A DNA stretch of 64,000 nucleotides from Gloeobacter morelensis MG652769 (GTDB taxonomy: Bacteria > Cyanobacteriota > Cyanobacteriia > Gloeobacterales > Gloeobacteraceae): assembly GCF_021018745.1 (NCBI RefSeq), contig NZ_CP063845.1, positions 4,278,001-4,342,000 on the forward strand, read 5' to 3'. Every line of letters begins with the position of its first letter. Position 1 is the stretch's first letter. Below the pieces are notes generated by a model. The model did no database searches. It had not been told where the DNA came from and worked only from the letters and a program-made list of their open reading frames with translations. The translations under genes and the position numbers were made by a program. Shown here one piece after another: positions 15,653-27,066 of the stretch.

Positions 15653-16849
15653 TTATTTGCGCACCTGCGCATAGATGCGCGTTGGCAAGCCCCAGACGTA
15701 GATAAAGCCCTCGGCGGCTTTGTGATCGAAGCTGTCCCCTTCGGAGTAGGTGGCCAGATCCGCGTCGTAGAGCGAATAGGGGCTTTTGCGGCCCACGACG
15801 GTGGCGGTGCCTTTGTGCAGGCGGACGCGCACAATGCCGCTCACCCGCTGTTGGGTAAAGTCGATAAATCCGTCGAGGGCGCCGCGCAGGGGGCTGTACC
15901 ACAGGCCGTTGTAGACCAGTTGGGCGTAGGTGTCCTCGATGCCGCGCTTGTAGGTGGATACCTCGCGGGGCAGGGTGAGCGCTTCGAGGGCCTGGTGGGC
16001 CAGGATCAACACGACCCCGGCCGGGCATTCGTAAATTTCGCGCGATTTGATTCCCACCAGGCGGTTTTCGACCATGTCGATGCGGCCGACGCCGTTTTCA
16101 CCGGCCAATCGGTTGAGTTCGCCCACCAGTTTCACGCCGCCTAGAGAAGTGCCATTGAGGGCTACCGGTACACCGCGCTCGAATTCGAGTTCGATATAGG
16201 TAGGCTGGTCGGGGGTGTCCGCCACGCTTTTGCTCATCGCGTAGACCTCCTCGGGCGGCTCCGCCCAGGGATCTTCGAGGACGCCGCACTCGACGGAGCG
16301 GCCCAATAGATTGAAGTCGATCGAGTAGGGCGATTTTTTCTTCACCGGAGCAGGAATGCCGTAGCGCTCGCCGTAGGCGATCGTCTCCTCGCGCGACATG
16401 CCCCATTCGCGGGCGGGGGCAAGCACTTTGAGTTTCGGGTCCAAAGCGCCGATGGACACATCGAAGCGCACCTGGTCGTTGCCCTTACCGGTGCAGCCGT
16501 GGGCGACGGCGTCGGCCCCTACCGCCTGGGCGCACTTGACGAGGATGCGGGCAATCAGCGGCCGGGCGAGGGCGGTGGCGAGCGGGTAGCGCCCCTCGTA
16601 GAGGGCATTGGCCCGCAGGGCTGCAAAGGCATAGTCGTAGACAAAATCTTCGCGGGCATCCTGGACGATCGCCTGAGCCGCCCCGGAGGCGAGGGCCTTC
16701 TGACGCACGGCTTCGAGGTTTTCACCCTGGCCCAGATCGGCCGCCAGGGCCACCACCTGTTGCACACCCCATTCGTGCTTCAGATAAGGAATGCACACGC
16801 TGGTGTCCACGCCGCCCGAGTAGGCCAGTACCACTTTCTTCGCCCGCAT
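15653..16849 (-). CDS. argG: Argininosuccinate synthase
   Basis: A 398-residue enzyme that joins citrulline and aspartate using ATP to give argininosuccinate in arginine biosynthesis. The N-type ATP pyrophosphatase P-loop is [12 protein letters not shown] (residues 9-20). Further family segments are [41 protein letters not shown] and [17 protein letters not shown]. Length and start are standard. It is convergent with the thioredoxin-reductase-like gene and does not appear to be in an operon. Confidence 0.97.
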   Translation of the reverse strand: MRAKKVVLAYSGGVDTSVCIPYLKHEWGVQQVVALAADLGQGENLEAVRQKALASGAAQAIVQDAREDFVYDYAFAALRANALYEGRYPLATALARPLIARILVKCAQAVGADAVAHGCTGKGNDQVRFDVSIGALDPKLKVLAPAREWGMSREETIAYGERYGIPAPVKKKSPYSIDFNLLGRSVECGVLEDPWAEPPEEVYAMSKSVADTPDQPTYIELEFERGVPVALNGTSLGGVKLVGELNRLAGENGVGRIDMVENRLVGIKSREIYECPAGVVLILAHQALEALTLPREVSTYKRGIEDTYAQLVYNGLWYSPLRGALDGFIDFTQQRVSGIVRVRLHKGTATVVGRKSPYSLYDADLATYSEGDSFDHKAAEGFIYVWGLPTRIYAQVRK

Positions 16850-17045
16850 CGCAACCTGCTTGTTGAATACCTATCCGCAGCTATCTTAACGCGCGGGTCG
16901 CTTTGCCTTGGATGGGAACAGCCCGTTATCGAGGTTTAGCGCGTGGCCTGCTTGCGAAAAACGATTGCGATTGTGAGTGTGTTGGCCGACGGACCGGCTT
17001 GTACAGCCCTAGAATAGTAGTCTGACTTACTTTGCCGCCCTTGCC

Positions 17046-17372
17046 GTGAGCCTTAAGGAACTTCAGCCCCAACTGCTCGCCCTTTCTCCCGAAGAAAAAG
17101 CCCAGGCGATTGAGCTTTTGGCTCAAAGTCTCAGCAATGTCTGGCGCGGTGTCGCAAAAATTCCGGGTGTGGTCGGCGGTGATGCCTGTGTTGCCGGTAC
17201 TCGTATTCCAGTTTGGGGTTTGGTCAACTACCGACGCCTGGGAGCCGACGATGCTCGGATTCTCGCGGCCTTTCCCCAACTGACCGCAGCGGACCTGCAG
17301 AACGCCTGGGCTTATGCACAAGCCTTTCCCGACGAAATCGAGATTGCCATCCGGGATAACGAGAACGCATAG
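17046..17372 (+). CDS. DUF433-family antitoxin
   Basis: A 108-residue protein whose core, IPGVVGGDACVAGTRIPVWG followed by LGADDARILAAFPQLTAADL, is the DUF433 winged-helix antitoxin domain. An N-terminal helix (LLALSPEEKAQAIELLAQSL) precedes it. The start is a GTG at 17046. It is followed after 3 bp by a DUF5615-type toxin gene, the standard DUF433/DUF5615 type II arrangement in which the antitoxin binds DNA and masks the PIN-like toxin. Here the toxin is truncated, so the antitoxin may be an orphan. Confidence 0.85.
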   Translation: MSLKELQPQLLALSPEEKAQAIELLAQSLSNVWRGVAKIPGVVGGDACVAGTRIPVWGLVNYRRLGADDARILAAFPQLTAADLQNAWAYAQAFPDEIEIAIRDNENA

Positions 17373-17375
17373 CTT

Positions 17376-17720
17376 ATGGCCCAGTTGTATGCCGACGAGC
17401 AATTTCCGTTTCCGGTCGTCGTTTTGCTGCGGGCACTGGGACACGACGTATTGACGGCTCAGGAGGCCGGCCAAGCTACCAAGGGCATACCAGACGAACA
17501 GGTATTGGACTTTGCTGTCAGTCGACAATGCGCAGTTCTCACCCAAAATCGTCGCCATTTTGTGCGGCTGCATCGCACTTGTCCGGAGCATGCCGGGATC
17601 GTCGTCTGATCTGAGGATTTGAACTGGCAGCGGCTTGCTGACAACATCCACAGGGCGATCGGGGATGAAGAGGAGAATCTGGCAAGAAAATTACTACGGG
17701 TCAATCGTCCTCCCTTATGA
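17376..17720 (+). pseudogene. DUF5615 PIN-like toxin with an in-frame premature stop
   Basis: The frame opens MAQLYADEQFPFPVVVLLRALGH and continues with GIPDEQVLDFAVSRQCAVLTQNRRHF, the conserved PIN-like core with acidic residues near the N-terminus. It stops at TGA 17607-17609 after GIVV. The same frame then continues as SEDLNWQRLADNIHRAIG, ending at TGA 17718-17720, which is what the family has after a Cys or Thr. One nonsense change therefore removes the last 37 codons. The 77-residue product may be inactive, or the TGA may be occasionally read through. Confidence 0.8.
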
Positions 17721-17790
17721 AGCATCGCGGCAGCCGGCGGGTGATGGATAGACTTGCTTGAACCTCGCGGCCGGTTAGCATAGGCGGACG

Positions 17791-18360
17791 ATGAGCCTGC
17801 GTATCTACGGCAACCGCTTATTGCGCACCCCGGGCGGACTCGATACCCGTCCCACTCTGGGGCGGGTGCGAACGGCCGTCTTCGGACGCTGGCACGGCCG
17901 GGTGGAAGGCTGCCGGTGGCTCGATCTGTGTGCCGGGGCGGGCACGATGGGCGCCGAAGCCCTGGCACGCGGCGCGGCAGAGGCAGTCGGTATCGAGCAA
18001 GCCGCCGGGGTGGCGCGCATCGCTGCGGCCAACTGGGACAAAATCGCCCCCGGCCGCGGGACGGTCTACAAAACGGATGCGCTCACCGGCATCGCCCGAC
18101 TGGGACGGCAGGGGCGAGTGTTCGATTTGATTTACTTCGACCCACCCTACCGGGGGGAGTTGTATTTGCCGGTGCTGGAGGCGGTCGGTGCGCGCAGATT
18201 GCTGGAGGCTGGAGGTGAACTGGCCGCTGAGCACAGCGAAGCACTGCCGGATCTGCCCGAGGTGACCGGTTCGCTGGTGCGCCTCGACCGGCGGGTCTAC
18301 GGCGGTACGGTTGTGAGCTATTACGGTTTTTTGGTCGAGGCGGAAGCGAGTAACTCCTGA
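17791..18360 (+). CDS. rsmD: 16S rRNA (guanine-N2)-methyltransferase RsmD-like
   Basis: A 189-residue class I SAM methyltransferase predicted to methylate G966 of 16S rRNA. It opens LRIYGNRLLRTPGGLDTRPT, the family start. The SAM-binding motif is WLDLCAGAGTMGAEALARGA (about 44-63) and the catalytic motif FDPPYRGELY is at about 117-126. Its last 40 bp overlap the 3' end of ftsI on the other strand, an unusually deep convergent overlap. Confidence 0.9.
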   Translation: MSLRIYGNRLLRTPGGLDTRPTLGRVRTAVFGRWHGRVEGCRWLDLCAGAGTMGAEALARGAAEAVGIEQAAGVARIAAANWDKIAPGRGTVYKTDALTGIARLGRQGRVFDLIYFDPPYRGELYLPVLEAVGARRLLEAGGELAAEHSEALPDLPEVTGSLVRLDRRVYGGTVVSYYGFLVEAEASNS

Positions 18361-20165
18361 GGGTGGCTTGGCGGCAGGTTGCCGTAGGAAATCAGTTCCT
18401 GGCAGATTTCGCGCACGATGGGAGCCGCGGTGGTCGAGCCGAAGGCGTTGCCGGACTTGGGTTCATCGAGCACCACCAGCACCACGTAGCGCGGGTTGCG
18501 CGCCGGTAGATAGCCCACGAAGCTGGTGATCTTTTTGCCCGCCAGGTAGCCGCGCCCGCCGATGTTCGCTTTTTGGGCGGTGCCGGTCTTGCCGCCGATG
18601 CGATAGCCCGGGATGCGCGCCGGTTTGCCGGTGCCCTCTTCGACGACGTGCATCATCATCTCGCGCACGGCGGCGGTCGCCTCGGGGGTGAAGATGCGCT
18701 TGTTGGGCCGGTGCTCCGGTTTCCAGAGCACCTGGCCTTCGTCATTCTCGAAGGCGCGCACGAGGTGGGGCTGGATGGCCATGCCGCCGTTGGCGATCGC
18801 CCCGTGCAGACTCGCCAGTTGCAAAGGCGTGAGGGCCACCCCCTGGCCGAAGGCCACCGTCGCCACCTGCACCGGGTATTTGGCGAACTGGGTGCGGTTG
18901 GTGATGATCCCGCGCGTCTCGCCGGGCAGATCGACGCCGCCGGCTCCCCCGATGCCGATTTCGCGCAGTTTGTCGTAGTACGCGGTGGGCGGCATTTTTT
19001 GCATCAGGCGGATCATGCCGATGTTGCTGGAGACCATCAGCACCTTGGTGACCGAAATTGCCCCGCGCGCCCGCCGGTCGTAGTTGCTGAGCGTATAGCG
19101 GCCAAAACTCATCGAACCGGAGTCGTTGACGACCGTGTCTGGACGAATGGCCCCGGCGCTGAGGGCGAGGGCGACGTTGACGGGCTTAAATGTCGATCCT
19201 GGTTCGTACAGGTCGCTTACCGCCCAGTTCTTGAAGTGGGCGGGCGGAAATTCGCCGTAGCGGTTGTTGTCGAAACTGGGGCTCACCGCCATCGCCACAA
19301 TTTCGCCGCTCTGGGGCTCCAGCACAATCGCGGCACCCCGGGTGACGCGGTTGGCTTCGACGCCGCGCTCCAGGGCAAGGCGGGCGGCACGCTGCACGCG
19401 CGCATCGATGGTGAGGGCCAGACGGCCCGGCTCGAAGCCCTCGAACGCCTCGGTGGGCAGGGTGCTCGCCAAGGGCAACCCCCCGGAGCCGAGGGTGACC
19501 GGGTAGCTCGCCGAGGCGCCGGTGAGGCGCTTGTGGTAGAACTGCTCGACGCCCCCCTGGCCCTGGCCGTCGTAGTTGAGAAAGCCCACCAACGCAGCGC
19601 TGTTGGCTCCATCCGGGTAGAAGCGGCGGCGGCGCGAACCGAACTCCAGCCCCGGCAGCTTCGCCTGCACGATGCGCTCGCGGGCGTTTTCGCTGAGGCC
19701 GCGGGCAAGGGCCACGGTGCGGCGATTTTCAGTGAGGCGGGCGGCGATTTCGGCCGCGGGCCGGCCGGTGGCCTGGGCGAGGGCGAGGGCCAGCTCGGAG
19801 CGCAGCGCCTGGCGATGCTGGGCGGCAAGCTGGGCCTCCAGCGCCCCGCGATCGACGCCTTTTTGTCTGGAAGCCTGGCGCGCGGCGAGCAATTTTGCCT
19901 CCGCGTCGATCAAAAACGGGTGGGCATAGAGATCAAAAATCGGCTCATCGAGGGCCAGGGCCACCCCGCGCCGATCGACGATTCCTGCTCGGGGCCGCTC
20001 GGATTTGACCGTGCGCTCGCGCTGGAGGGCGGCACGTTCCTGGAGGGTGCTCGCCTGGGTAACCTGCAGATCGTAAAGGCGGTAGCCCAGGCCGCCCGCC
20101 GCCGCGAGTACACCGACACCCACCAACCACAGGCGGGAGGTGGTTTGCCGCCGGAGCGAACGCAT
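18321..20165 (-). CDS. ftsI: Peptidoglycan D,D-transpeptidase FtsI (penicillin-binding protein 2/3)
   Basis: A 614-residue class B penicillin-binding protein that crosslinks septal peptidoglycan. It has a short cytoplasmic tail, one membrane helix (about 11-30), a dimerisation domain opening RAGIVDRRGVALA, and a C-terminal transpeptidase domain. Active-site motifs are STFK (Ser324-Lys327), SSN at about 387 and KTGTAQ at about 532. It is the last gene of rsmH-ftsL-ftsI; its ATG overlaps the FtsL-like stop by one base (TGATG). The C-terminus overlaps rsmD on the opposite strand. Confidence 0.95.
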   Translation of the reverse strand: MRSLRRQTTSRLWLVGVGVLAAAGGLGYRLYDLQVTQASTLQERAALQRERTVKSERPRAGIVDRRGVALALDEPIFDLYAHPFLIDAEAKLLAARQASRQKGVDRGALEAQLAAQHRQALRSELALALAQATGRPAAEIAARLTENRRTVALARGLSENARERIVQAKLPGLEFGSRRRRFYPDGANSAALVGFLNYDGQGQGGVEQFYHKRLTGASASYPVTLGSGGLPLASTLPTEAFEGFEPGRLALTIDARVQRAARLALERGVEANRVTRGAAIVLEPQSGEIVAMAVSPSFDNNRYGEFPPAHFKNWAVSDLYEPGSTFKPVNVALALSAGAIRPDTVVNDSGSMSFGRYTLSNYDRRARGAISVTKVLMVSSNIGMIRLMQKMPPTAYYDKLREIGIGGAGGVDLPGETRGIITNRTQFAKYPVQVATVAFGQGVALTPLQLASLHGAIANGGMAIQPHLVRAFENDEGQVLWKPEHRPNKRIFTPEATAAVREMMMHVVEEGTGKPARIPGYRIGGKTGTAQKANIGGRGYLAGKKITSFVGYLPARNPRYVVLVVLDEPKSGNAFGSTTAAPIVREICQELISYGNLPPSHPQELLASASTKKP

Positions 20166-20614
20166 CAGTAGCCCGCCGGAATGGCAAGGGCCAGATCGGG
20201 GGCCGCCGCTTGGGGCAGTGGCTTGAGGGGGCGCTCGGGGGCGGCCGGAACGCTGAGCGCCTGGGCGGGGGTGGCCACCCTGAGCGGCGTGTTGAGGGCG
20301 ACGCTGCTTGCCAGGTTGCCGGTGAGCGCTTCGCTAAAAAGCGCCAGTTGTCGCGACTGCGTGCGCAGGCTCACCAACTGCCGGTAGCCGTCCTCCCAGC
20401 GCGCCTGGGTCTGAAAAGTCCACCAGTACAGGCCCGAGGTGGCGACGACCAGCAGCGCGAGGACACCAATCCCGGCGTTGCGCGCCGTGCGCAGCCTGGC
20501 AGCCAGGCGCAGCGTTTTTAGCTCCTCCGGGGTGGGCGGGGCGGCAAGGGGGCGTTCGAGCGGCAGCACGACGCCGGTGTTTGGGGAAACCTGACTCTGG
20601 GGTAGGGCGTTCAC
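20165..20614 (-). CDS. ftsL: FtsL-like cell-division protein
   Basis: A 149-residue bitopic membrane protein: basic cytoplasmic N-terminus, one helix ([20 protein letters not shown], about 46-65), then a short helical segment ([21 protein letters not shown]) and a Pro/Ala-rich tail. FtsL proteins are poorly conserved and help recruit the septal synthase. The call rests on the single helix and on its position between rsmH and ftsI. The GTG start overlaps the rsmH stop (GTGA) and its stop overlaps the ftsI start (TGATG). Confidence 0.75.
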   Translation of the reverse strand: MNALPQSQVSPNTGVVLPLERPLAAPPTPEELKTLRLAARLRTARNAGIGVLALLVVATSGLYWWTFQTQARWEDGYRQLVSLRTQSRQLALFSEALTGNLASSVALNTPLRVATPAQALSVPAAPERPLKPLPQAAAPDLALAIPAGY

Positions 20615-21480
20615 GGTCGAGACTCCTCACTGGGTGAAAGGCGGCGGGCCAGGCGCAGCCTGGCCGAACGGGCGCGGGGGTTGGACAGGATCTCAGCTTC
20701 GCCGGCTGTGATCGTTTTGCGGGTGAGCACTTCGAGGCGGGGATCGGCGCGCCAGCGGTGCTTGACCGGCCGGTCCTCAAGGCTGTGGAAGCTGATGACG
20801 GCGAGGCGCCCTCCGGGCACCAGCCAGTCGGGACTGCGCTCAAGAAAGGTTTCCAGCGCCGCGACTTCGCCGTTGACGGCGATGCGCAACGCCTGAAAGA
20901 CGCGGGTGGCGGGGTGAATGGGCTGACGGGTCGGGATGGCCGAGGCGACCACCGCAGCCAGTTCGGTGGTCGTGCGCAGGGGGCGCCGCTCGACGATCCG
21001 CCGGGCGATGCGCCGCGAGAAGCGCTCCTCGCCGTAGCGCCAGAACAGGTCGCTCAACTGTTCGGCGCTGCAGGTGTTGACCAGGTCCGCCGCCGTCTCG
21101 GCCTCGCCCCCGCCGTCCATGCGCATGTCGAGGGGCGATTCGAACCGCCACGAAAAACCCCGCTCGGGGCTATCGAGTTGCATCGAACTGACGCCTAGAT
21201 CGGCGACGATACCGTCGAAGCGCTCCTCCCCCGGCTCGAATTCGGCAAAGTTGATGTGTTCAAAGCGCACCCGTTCGCCGAAGGGGGCCAGGCGTAGCCG
21301 CGCCTGCGCAAGGGCGTCCTCGTCTTGATCGAGGGCGACCACCCGGGTGTTTTCGGTGCGCAAGATAGCCTCGCTGTGCCCACCCAGGCCGACGGTGGCG
21401 TCGAGGTAGAGTCCGCCGGGGTGCACCTGCAAACCGGCAAGGGTTTCTTCCAACAGGACCGATCGATGGAGAGTGTTCAC
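20611..21480 (-). CDS. rsmH: 16S rRNA (cytosine-N4)-methyltransferase RsmH
   Basis: A 289-residue SAM-dependent methyltransferase for C1402 of 16S rRNA, normally the first gene of the division cluster. It opens [13 protein letters not shown] and has the SAM motif [16 protein letters not shown]. Later motifs are [39 protein letters not shown] and [16 protein letters not shown]. The start is taken as GTG 21480, because the upstream in-phase sequence is not conserved and lies antisense to the pheT leader. It is coupled to ftsL by GTGA. Confidence 0.93.
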   Translation of the reverse strand: MNTLHRSVLLEETLAGLQVHPGGLYLDATVGLGGHSEAILRTENTRVVALDQDEDALAQARLRLAPFGERVRFEHINFAEFEPGEERFDGIVADLGVSSMQLDSPERGFSWRFESPLDMRMDGGGEAETAADLVNTCSAEQLSDLFWRYGEERFSRRIARRIVERRPLRTTTELAAVVASAIPTRQPIHPATRVFQALRIAVNGEVAALETFLERSPDWLVPGGRLAVISFHSLEDRPVKHRWRADPRLEVLTRKTITAGEAEILSNPRARSARLRLARRLSPSEESRP

Positions 21481-21723
21481 TACGGAGTGGGCGCGACCTG
21501 GATAACCTTGAGTCAGCCTAAAAAATCGCGGAGTTCCTGTCAAGTCTTGTCGCATATTTTCAGGAGTCGATGTGTTCGAAACCGAGCGCGGCAATTTTTG
21601 ACAATTGAGGCAAGCATTTGGAAATCTCAAACTAAAGCTTGAAGGCCGGACCCGCAGGAGCATAGGCGGGTGCCCCGGCAAACTGATAGCATCGAAACGC
21701 TCCATTCGACCGGCTGGCACCCC

Positions 21724-24081
<2,358 letters not shown>

Positions 24082-24114
24082 TGGAACGGGACTATTTTGC
24101 CCTCCTTGACCGCG

Positions 24115-24157
24115 AAAGCGGCGGCTCAGATCCTCAAGATCGAGTAGCCGCCGCTTT
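24115..24157 (+). terminator. Terminator-like hairpin after pheT
   Basis: A 12-bp perfect stem, AAAGCGGCGGCT (24115-24126) with AGCCGCCGCTTT (24146-24157), closes a 19-nt loop 33 bp after the pheT stop. The downstream arm ends in four Ts. It can also act on the opposite strand. Confidence 0.75.
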
Positions 24158-24210
24158 TGCGTTCGGCGGCGCCATCTCAAAATCCGATTGAAACGATCGA
24201 GCAAAAGCGA

Positions 24211-24246
24211 GCGGTCCAGGGCTGAATCTCTTCAGTCCTGGACCGC
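24211..24246 (-). terminator. Hairpin downstream of the RNA-binding-protein gene
   Basis: GCGGTCCAGG (24211-24220) pairs with CCTGGACCGC (24237-24246), and inner TGA/TCA bases extend the stem. It lies 29 bp past the stop of the minus-strand RRM gene. The T tract is weak. Confidence 0.6.
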
Positions 24247-24275
24247 CCGAGCGCCGTGTTCCTGGTCCGGAACGC

Positions 24276-24857
24276 CTAGGCCTTGGTGGTCAATTGGCGG
24301 CGAATGTCGCGCAGGGCGTCGGCCCAGCGCGGGTCGGGCTGGTTCGCCTCATCGGAGGAGACGGTGGTGGCCGCCGGCCGATCGCGGCGGCTATCGCCCT
24401 GGCGGCGACCGCCGTCGCCCTGGCGGTCGCGCTGGCTCTTGTCGGCTTTGCGGATCGGCGGGCGACCGGTGCTGATCGGACCGGCGGCGCGGGCCGGGAC
24501 GGGACGGGGAGCAACGGCACTCTCCACCTGGGGCTCGGTCGCTTCGCCGCCGGCGGCCACGGCGGGGGCGGCGGCTTCGCCGTCACCTTCGTCGCTGCGG
24601 TCGCTCTTGGCTTTGGGCTGGGCCTTCTCGACGCGCAGAGCGACATCTTTGAAGCTGACGCCGTTGAATTGCTCGATGAAGCCGTCGGCGGCTTCGGGGG
24701 TGGAGACGGTCAGAAAACCGAAGCCCCGGCACTTGCCGGTCTTGCGGTCGGTAATCACTTTGAGGGAGACCACTTCGCCGGCGGGGGCGAAAACCGCCTC
24801 CAATTCCTGGCGGGTGACCTCCTCGGGCAAATTTCCAACGTAAAGTCGAACGGACAT
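24276..24857 (-). CDS. RRM-domain RNA-binding protein (cyanobacterial Rbp family)
   Basis: A 193-residue protein with one N-terminal RNA recognition motif: RNP2 RLYVGNLP at the start and RNP1 KCRGFGFLTV at about 43-52, inside the usual 80-residue domain. A disordered tail of about 110 residues follows, rich in Ala, Pro and Arg/Asp (GRRQGDSRRDR), longer than in the small cold-induced Rbp proteins. ATG 24857 was chosen because AGGAG lies at the correct spacing; an upstream TTG would add two residues. Such proteins bind mRNA and are often induced by cold. A long leader precedes it. Confidence 0.9.
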   Translation of the reverse strand: MSVRLYVGNLPEEVTRQELEAVFAPAGEVVSLKVITDRKTGKCRGFGFLTVSTPEAADGFIEQFNGVSFKDVALRVEKAQPKAKSDRSDEGDGEAAAPAVAAGGEATEPQVESAVAPRPVPARAAGPISTGRPPIRKADKSQRDRQGDGGRRQGDSRRDRPAATTVSSDEANQPDPRWADALRDIRRQLTTKA

Positions 24858-25224
24858 ACGCAACTCCTAATGCGATGAACCAGGAACACAAACCATGGGC
24901 AAAAACAGGCGCAGGCGCAAGGCCCCGCCTGCATTTCCAACTCGATCTCGATGCAGACCATCTTCTGAGAAGGGCTGGGATCGGCTGTCCCCTCCGTGGC
25001 CCCTCGTAGGCAGGACAGAGGAACGCGACCGCAACCGTTCGGCGATGGGCAAAAATGGCATAGGTGTGGGTAAAGCTTGGATCCGAGGGTGTCCGAGTTA
25101 CTGTGAGTGCCGTGGGCCTGAGTGGCCCGGCCCAAGACGGTCTCAGGTAACCCCGATGTCCCGGCCTGATCCAGAGTAGCGCAAAGTGCTTCGAATGGGC
25201 AGTGTCCATAGAAACTTCCAAAAG
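24858..25224 (-). promoter_or_regulatory. Long leader/intergenic region upstream of the RRM gene
   Basis: About 360 bp separate the RRM gene from the divergent CCA transferase gene, and no convincing protein is encoded. A hairpin lies at 24911-24932 (GCAGGCG with CGCCTGC, 8-nt loop), about 55 nt upstream of the start. A consensus-like AGGAG precedes the ATG. Cold-induced cyanobacterial rbp genes commonly have long regulatory leaders, so a post-transcriptional control role is a reasonable inference. Both divergent promoters must lie here, but I cannot place them. Confidence 0.45.
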
Positions 25225-26619
25225 ATGATGCCGCAGTTGAATTCCCTGCTCGATGCCATTCCCTTCGACCCGGCCGACTGGCCCGGTTCGCTGGCGCTCG
25301 TGGGAGGCAGTGTGCGCGACGCACTGTTGAACCGCACCCGCGTGCCGCTCGATTTGGATTTCGTCTGCCCCGGCCCGGTCGCCGAGCGCGCCCGCCTTCT
25401 GGCCCGGCGGTTGGGGGCCGGTTTTGCCGTGCTCGACGCCGAGCGCGAGATCGTGCGGCTGGTGTTGGATTCGGGGATCACCCTCGACTTCGCCCGCCAG
25501 CAGGGAGCCGATCTCGTGAGCGACCTGGCCCGCCGCGACTACACCGTCAACGCCATCGCCTGGGACGTGCGCGCCGGGGAACTATCCGATCCTTTTGACG
25601 GCCGGGGCGATCTCACCCGCCGCACGCTGCGCGCCATCGCTGAAGCCAATCTCGTCGACGACCCGCTGCGGTTGTTGCGGGGCTATCGCCTCGCGGCCCA
25701 GCTGGACTTTGCGATCGAGCCCGGCACCCGCGCCTGGATCGGCCTGCACGCCCACCGGCTCGCGGCGGTCTCCGCCGAGCGGGTGCGCGAGGAACTGTGC
25801 GCCCTGATCTGCGCCCCCACCGGCGCGGACGCGCTGCTGGCCGCCTACCGCGACGGGTTACTCGCCGACTGGCTACCGGAAATTGCTCCCATGGAGGCGA
25901 TTGGACCGAGCGGGTACCACCACCTGCCGCTTATCGAGCACACCTTCGAGGTGATCCGCCAGGTGGACGGTGCGATGGCCGATTTTGCCGAGCAGGTGAG
26001 AGCCGACATGGACCGGCAGGTCACGGGGGGCCACAGCGTCCGGACGCTGGTGAAGCTCGGGGCGCTGCTGCACGACATTGCCAAACCCCCCACCAGCAAG
26101 CTCGACCCGGCGAGCGGCCGGATGAGCTTCATCGGCCACGAGAGCCTCGGGGCGAACATGACCCGGCAGATTCTCCAGCGCCTCAAATTCAGCCGCGACG
26201 AGGAGCGCTGGGTGGCGGCCCTGGTGCAGCACCACTTGCGCCCCGGCCAGCTGGCCGCCCACTGGCCGCCCAGCAACCGGGCGGTCTATCGCCTCTGCCG
26301 CGATCTAGGCCAGATGCTCCCTGCCCTGCTGATGCTGGCCCTGGCCGACCGGCGTTCGACCCTCGGCCCCCAGGTCGGCAAAGACGATCTGGTGCGGGCG
26401 GTGGAACTGACCGGCCGACTGCTGGGGCACTACCACACCCCCGGCGACCCGCTCGCCCACCCGCGCATTCTCATCGACGGCAACGGGCTGATGGCCGAAT
26501 TAGATCTCAAGCCGGGGCCGCGGGTGGGCCAGTTGCTCGCCGCCATCCAGGAGGCCCAGGCCACCGGTGAGGTGACCGGCCGCGAGGAGGCGCTGGCGCT
26601 GGCGCGGACGCTGTTATAG
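25225..26619 (+). CDS. CCA tRNA nucleotidyltransferase / poly(A) polymerase family, with HD domain
   Basis: A 464-residue class II nucleotidyltransferase that adds or repairs the 3' CCA of tRNAs. The head has LVGGSVRDALL and LDLDFVCPG, with the two catalytic Asp residues in LDLDF. Next come RRDYTVNAIAWD and DPLRLLRGYRLAAQLDF. An HD domain follows, with LLHDIAKPPTSK, FIGHESLGA and VQHHLRPGQ, suggesting an additional phosphohydrolase activity. The start is uncertain: two consecutive ATGs (25225, 25228) directly precede the conserved part, and an upstream GTG at 25186 is possible. Whether it adds CC, A or all three bases cannot be read here. Confidence 0.9.
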   Translation: MMPQLNSLLDAIPFDPADWPGSLALVGGSVRDALLNRTRVPLDLDFVCPGPVAERARLLARRLGAGFAVLDAEREIVRLVLDSGITLDFARQQGADLVSDLARRDYTVNAIAWDVRAGELSDPFDGRGDLTRRTLRAIAEANLVDDPLRLLRGYRLAAQLDFAIEPGTRAWIGLHAHRLAAVSAERVREELCALICAPTGADALLAAYRDGLLADWLPEIAPMEAIGPSGYHHLPLIEHTFEVIRQVDGAMADFAEQVRADMDRQVTGGHSVRTLVKLGALLHDIAKPPTSKLDPASGRMSFIGHESLGANMTRQILQRLKFSRDEERWVAALVQHHLRPGQLAAHWPPSNRAVYRLCRDLGQMLPALLMLALADRRSTLGPQVGKDDLVRAVELTGRLLGHYHTPGDPLAHPRILIDGNGLMAELDLKPGPRVGQLLAAIQEAQATGEVTGREEALALARTLL

Positions 26620-26666
26620 GCAAAAACAAGGGCTCGGCAAACCGGAACTGCCGTAGAGCGACCCGT

Positions 26667-27062
26667 TCAATCTGTTCTTGTAAACAATTCCATGGGCAAA
26701 TGGGCGTAAGTCTCGTTGTATTCCTCGCTCCCCGGCGAAAAACAGGAGACGATCACCCCCCGCTCGCTGCCGGTGTAGGGCGAAACGTAGCAACTGCCGG
26801 TCTTGGGGTTGAACTTGAGGTACACGCCCCGCTCGTCGATAGGGTCGAACGCCAGAGGCGGCTCGGGGTAATCAAAGGCGGCAAGATACCCTCGCAGAGC
26901 AGTCACCGCCGATTCCACCGAATCGGCACAGATGCCGATCATCTTGTACTCGGCAGGTCCGGCCAGCTGGACAAGCGCCCGGCGCACCAGAGCACGATCG
27001 GCAAAGGCGCTGTTCTCCAGAATGCGCTGGGCTTGCTTGTCGTTCAGTTCGGGCGATTCCAT
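26667..27062 (-). CDS. DUF1824 family protein
   Basis: A 131-residue cyanobacterial protein of unknown function. The pattern AQRILENSAFADRALVRRAL, AEYKMIGICADSVESA and SPYTGSERGVIVSCFS followed by NETYAHLPMELF matches DUF1824. ATG 27062 starts four bases after the SAM-hydrolase stop, so the genes are probably co-transcribed. No catalytic motif or membrane helix is visible. Confidence 0.8.
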   Translation of the reverse strand: MESPELNDKQAQRILENSAFADRALVRRALVQLAGPAEYKMIGICADSVESAVTALRGYLAAFDYPEPPLAFDPIDERGVYLKFNPKTGSCYVSPYTGSERGVIVSCFSPGSEEYNETYAHLPMELFTRTD

Positions 27063-27066
27063 CGCT

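Noticed and set aside
18573-20171. 532-codon plus-strand open frame
   Set aside because: It is an exact shadow of ftsI, whose motifs are intact, and shows no protein-like pattern of its own.
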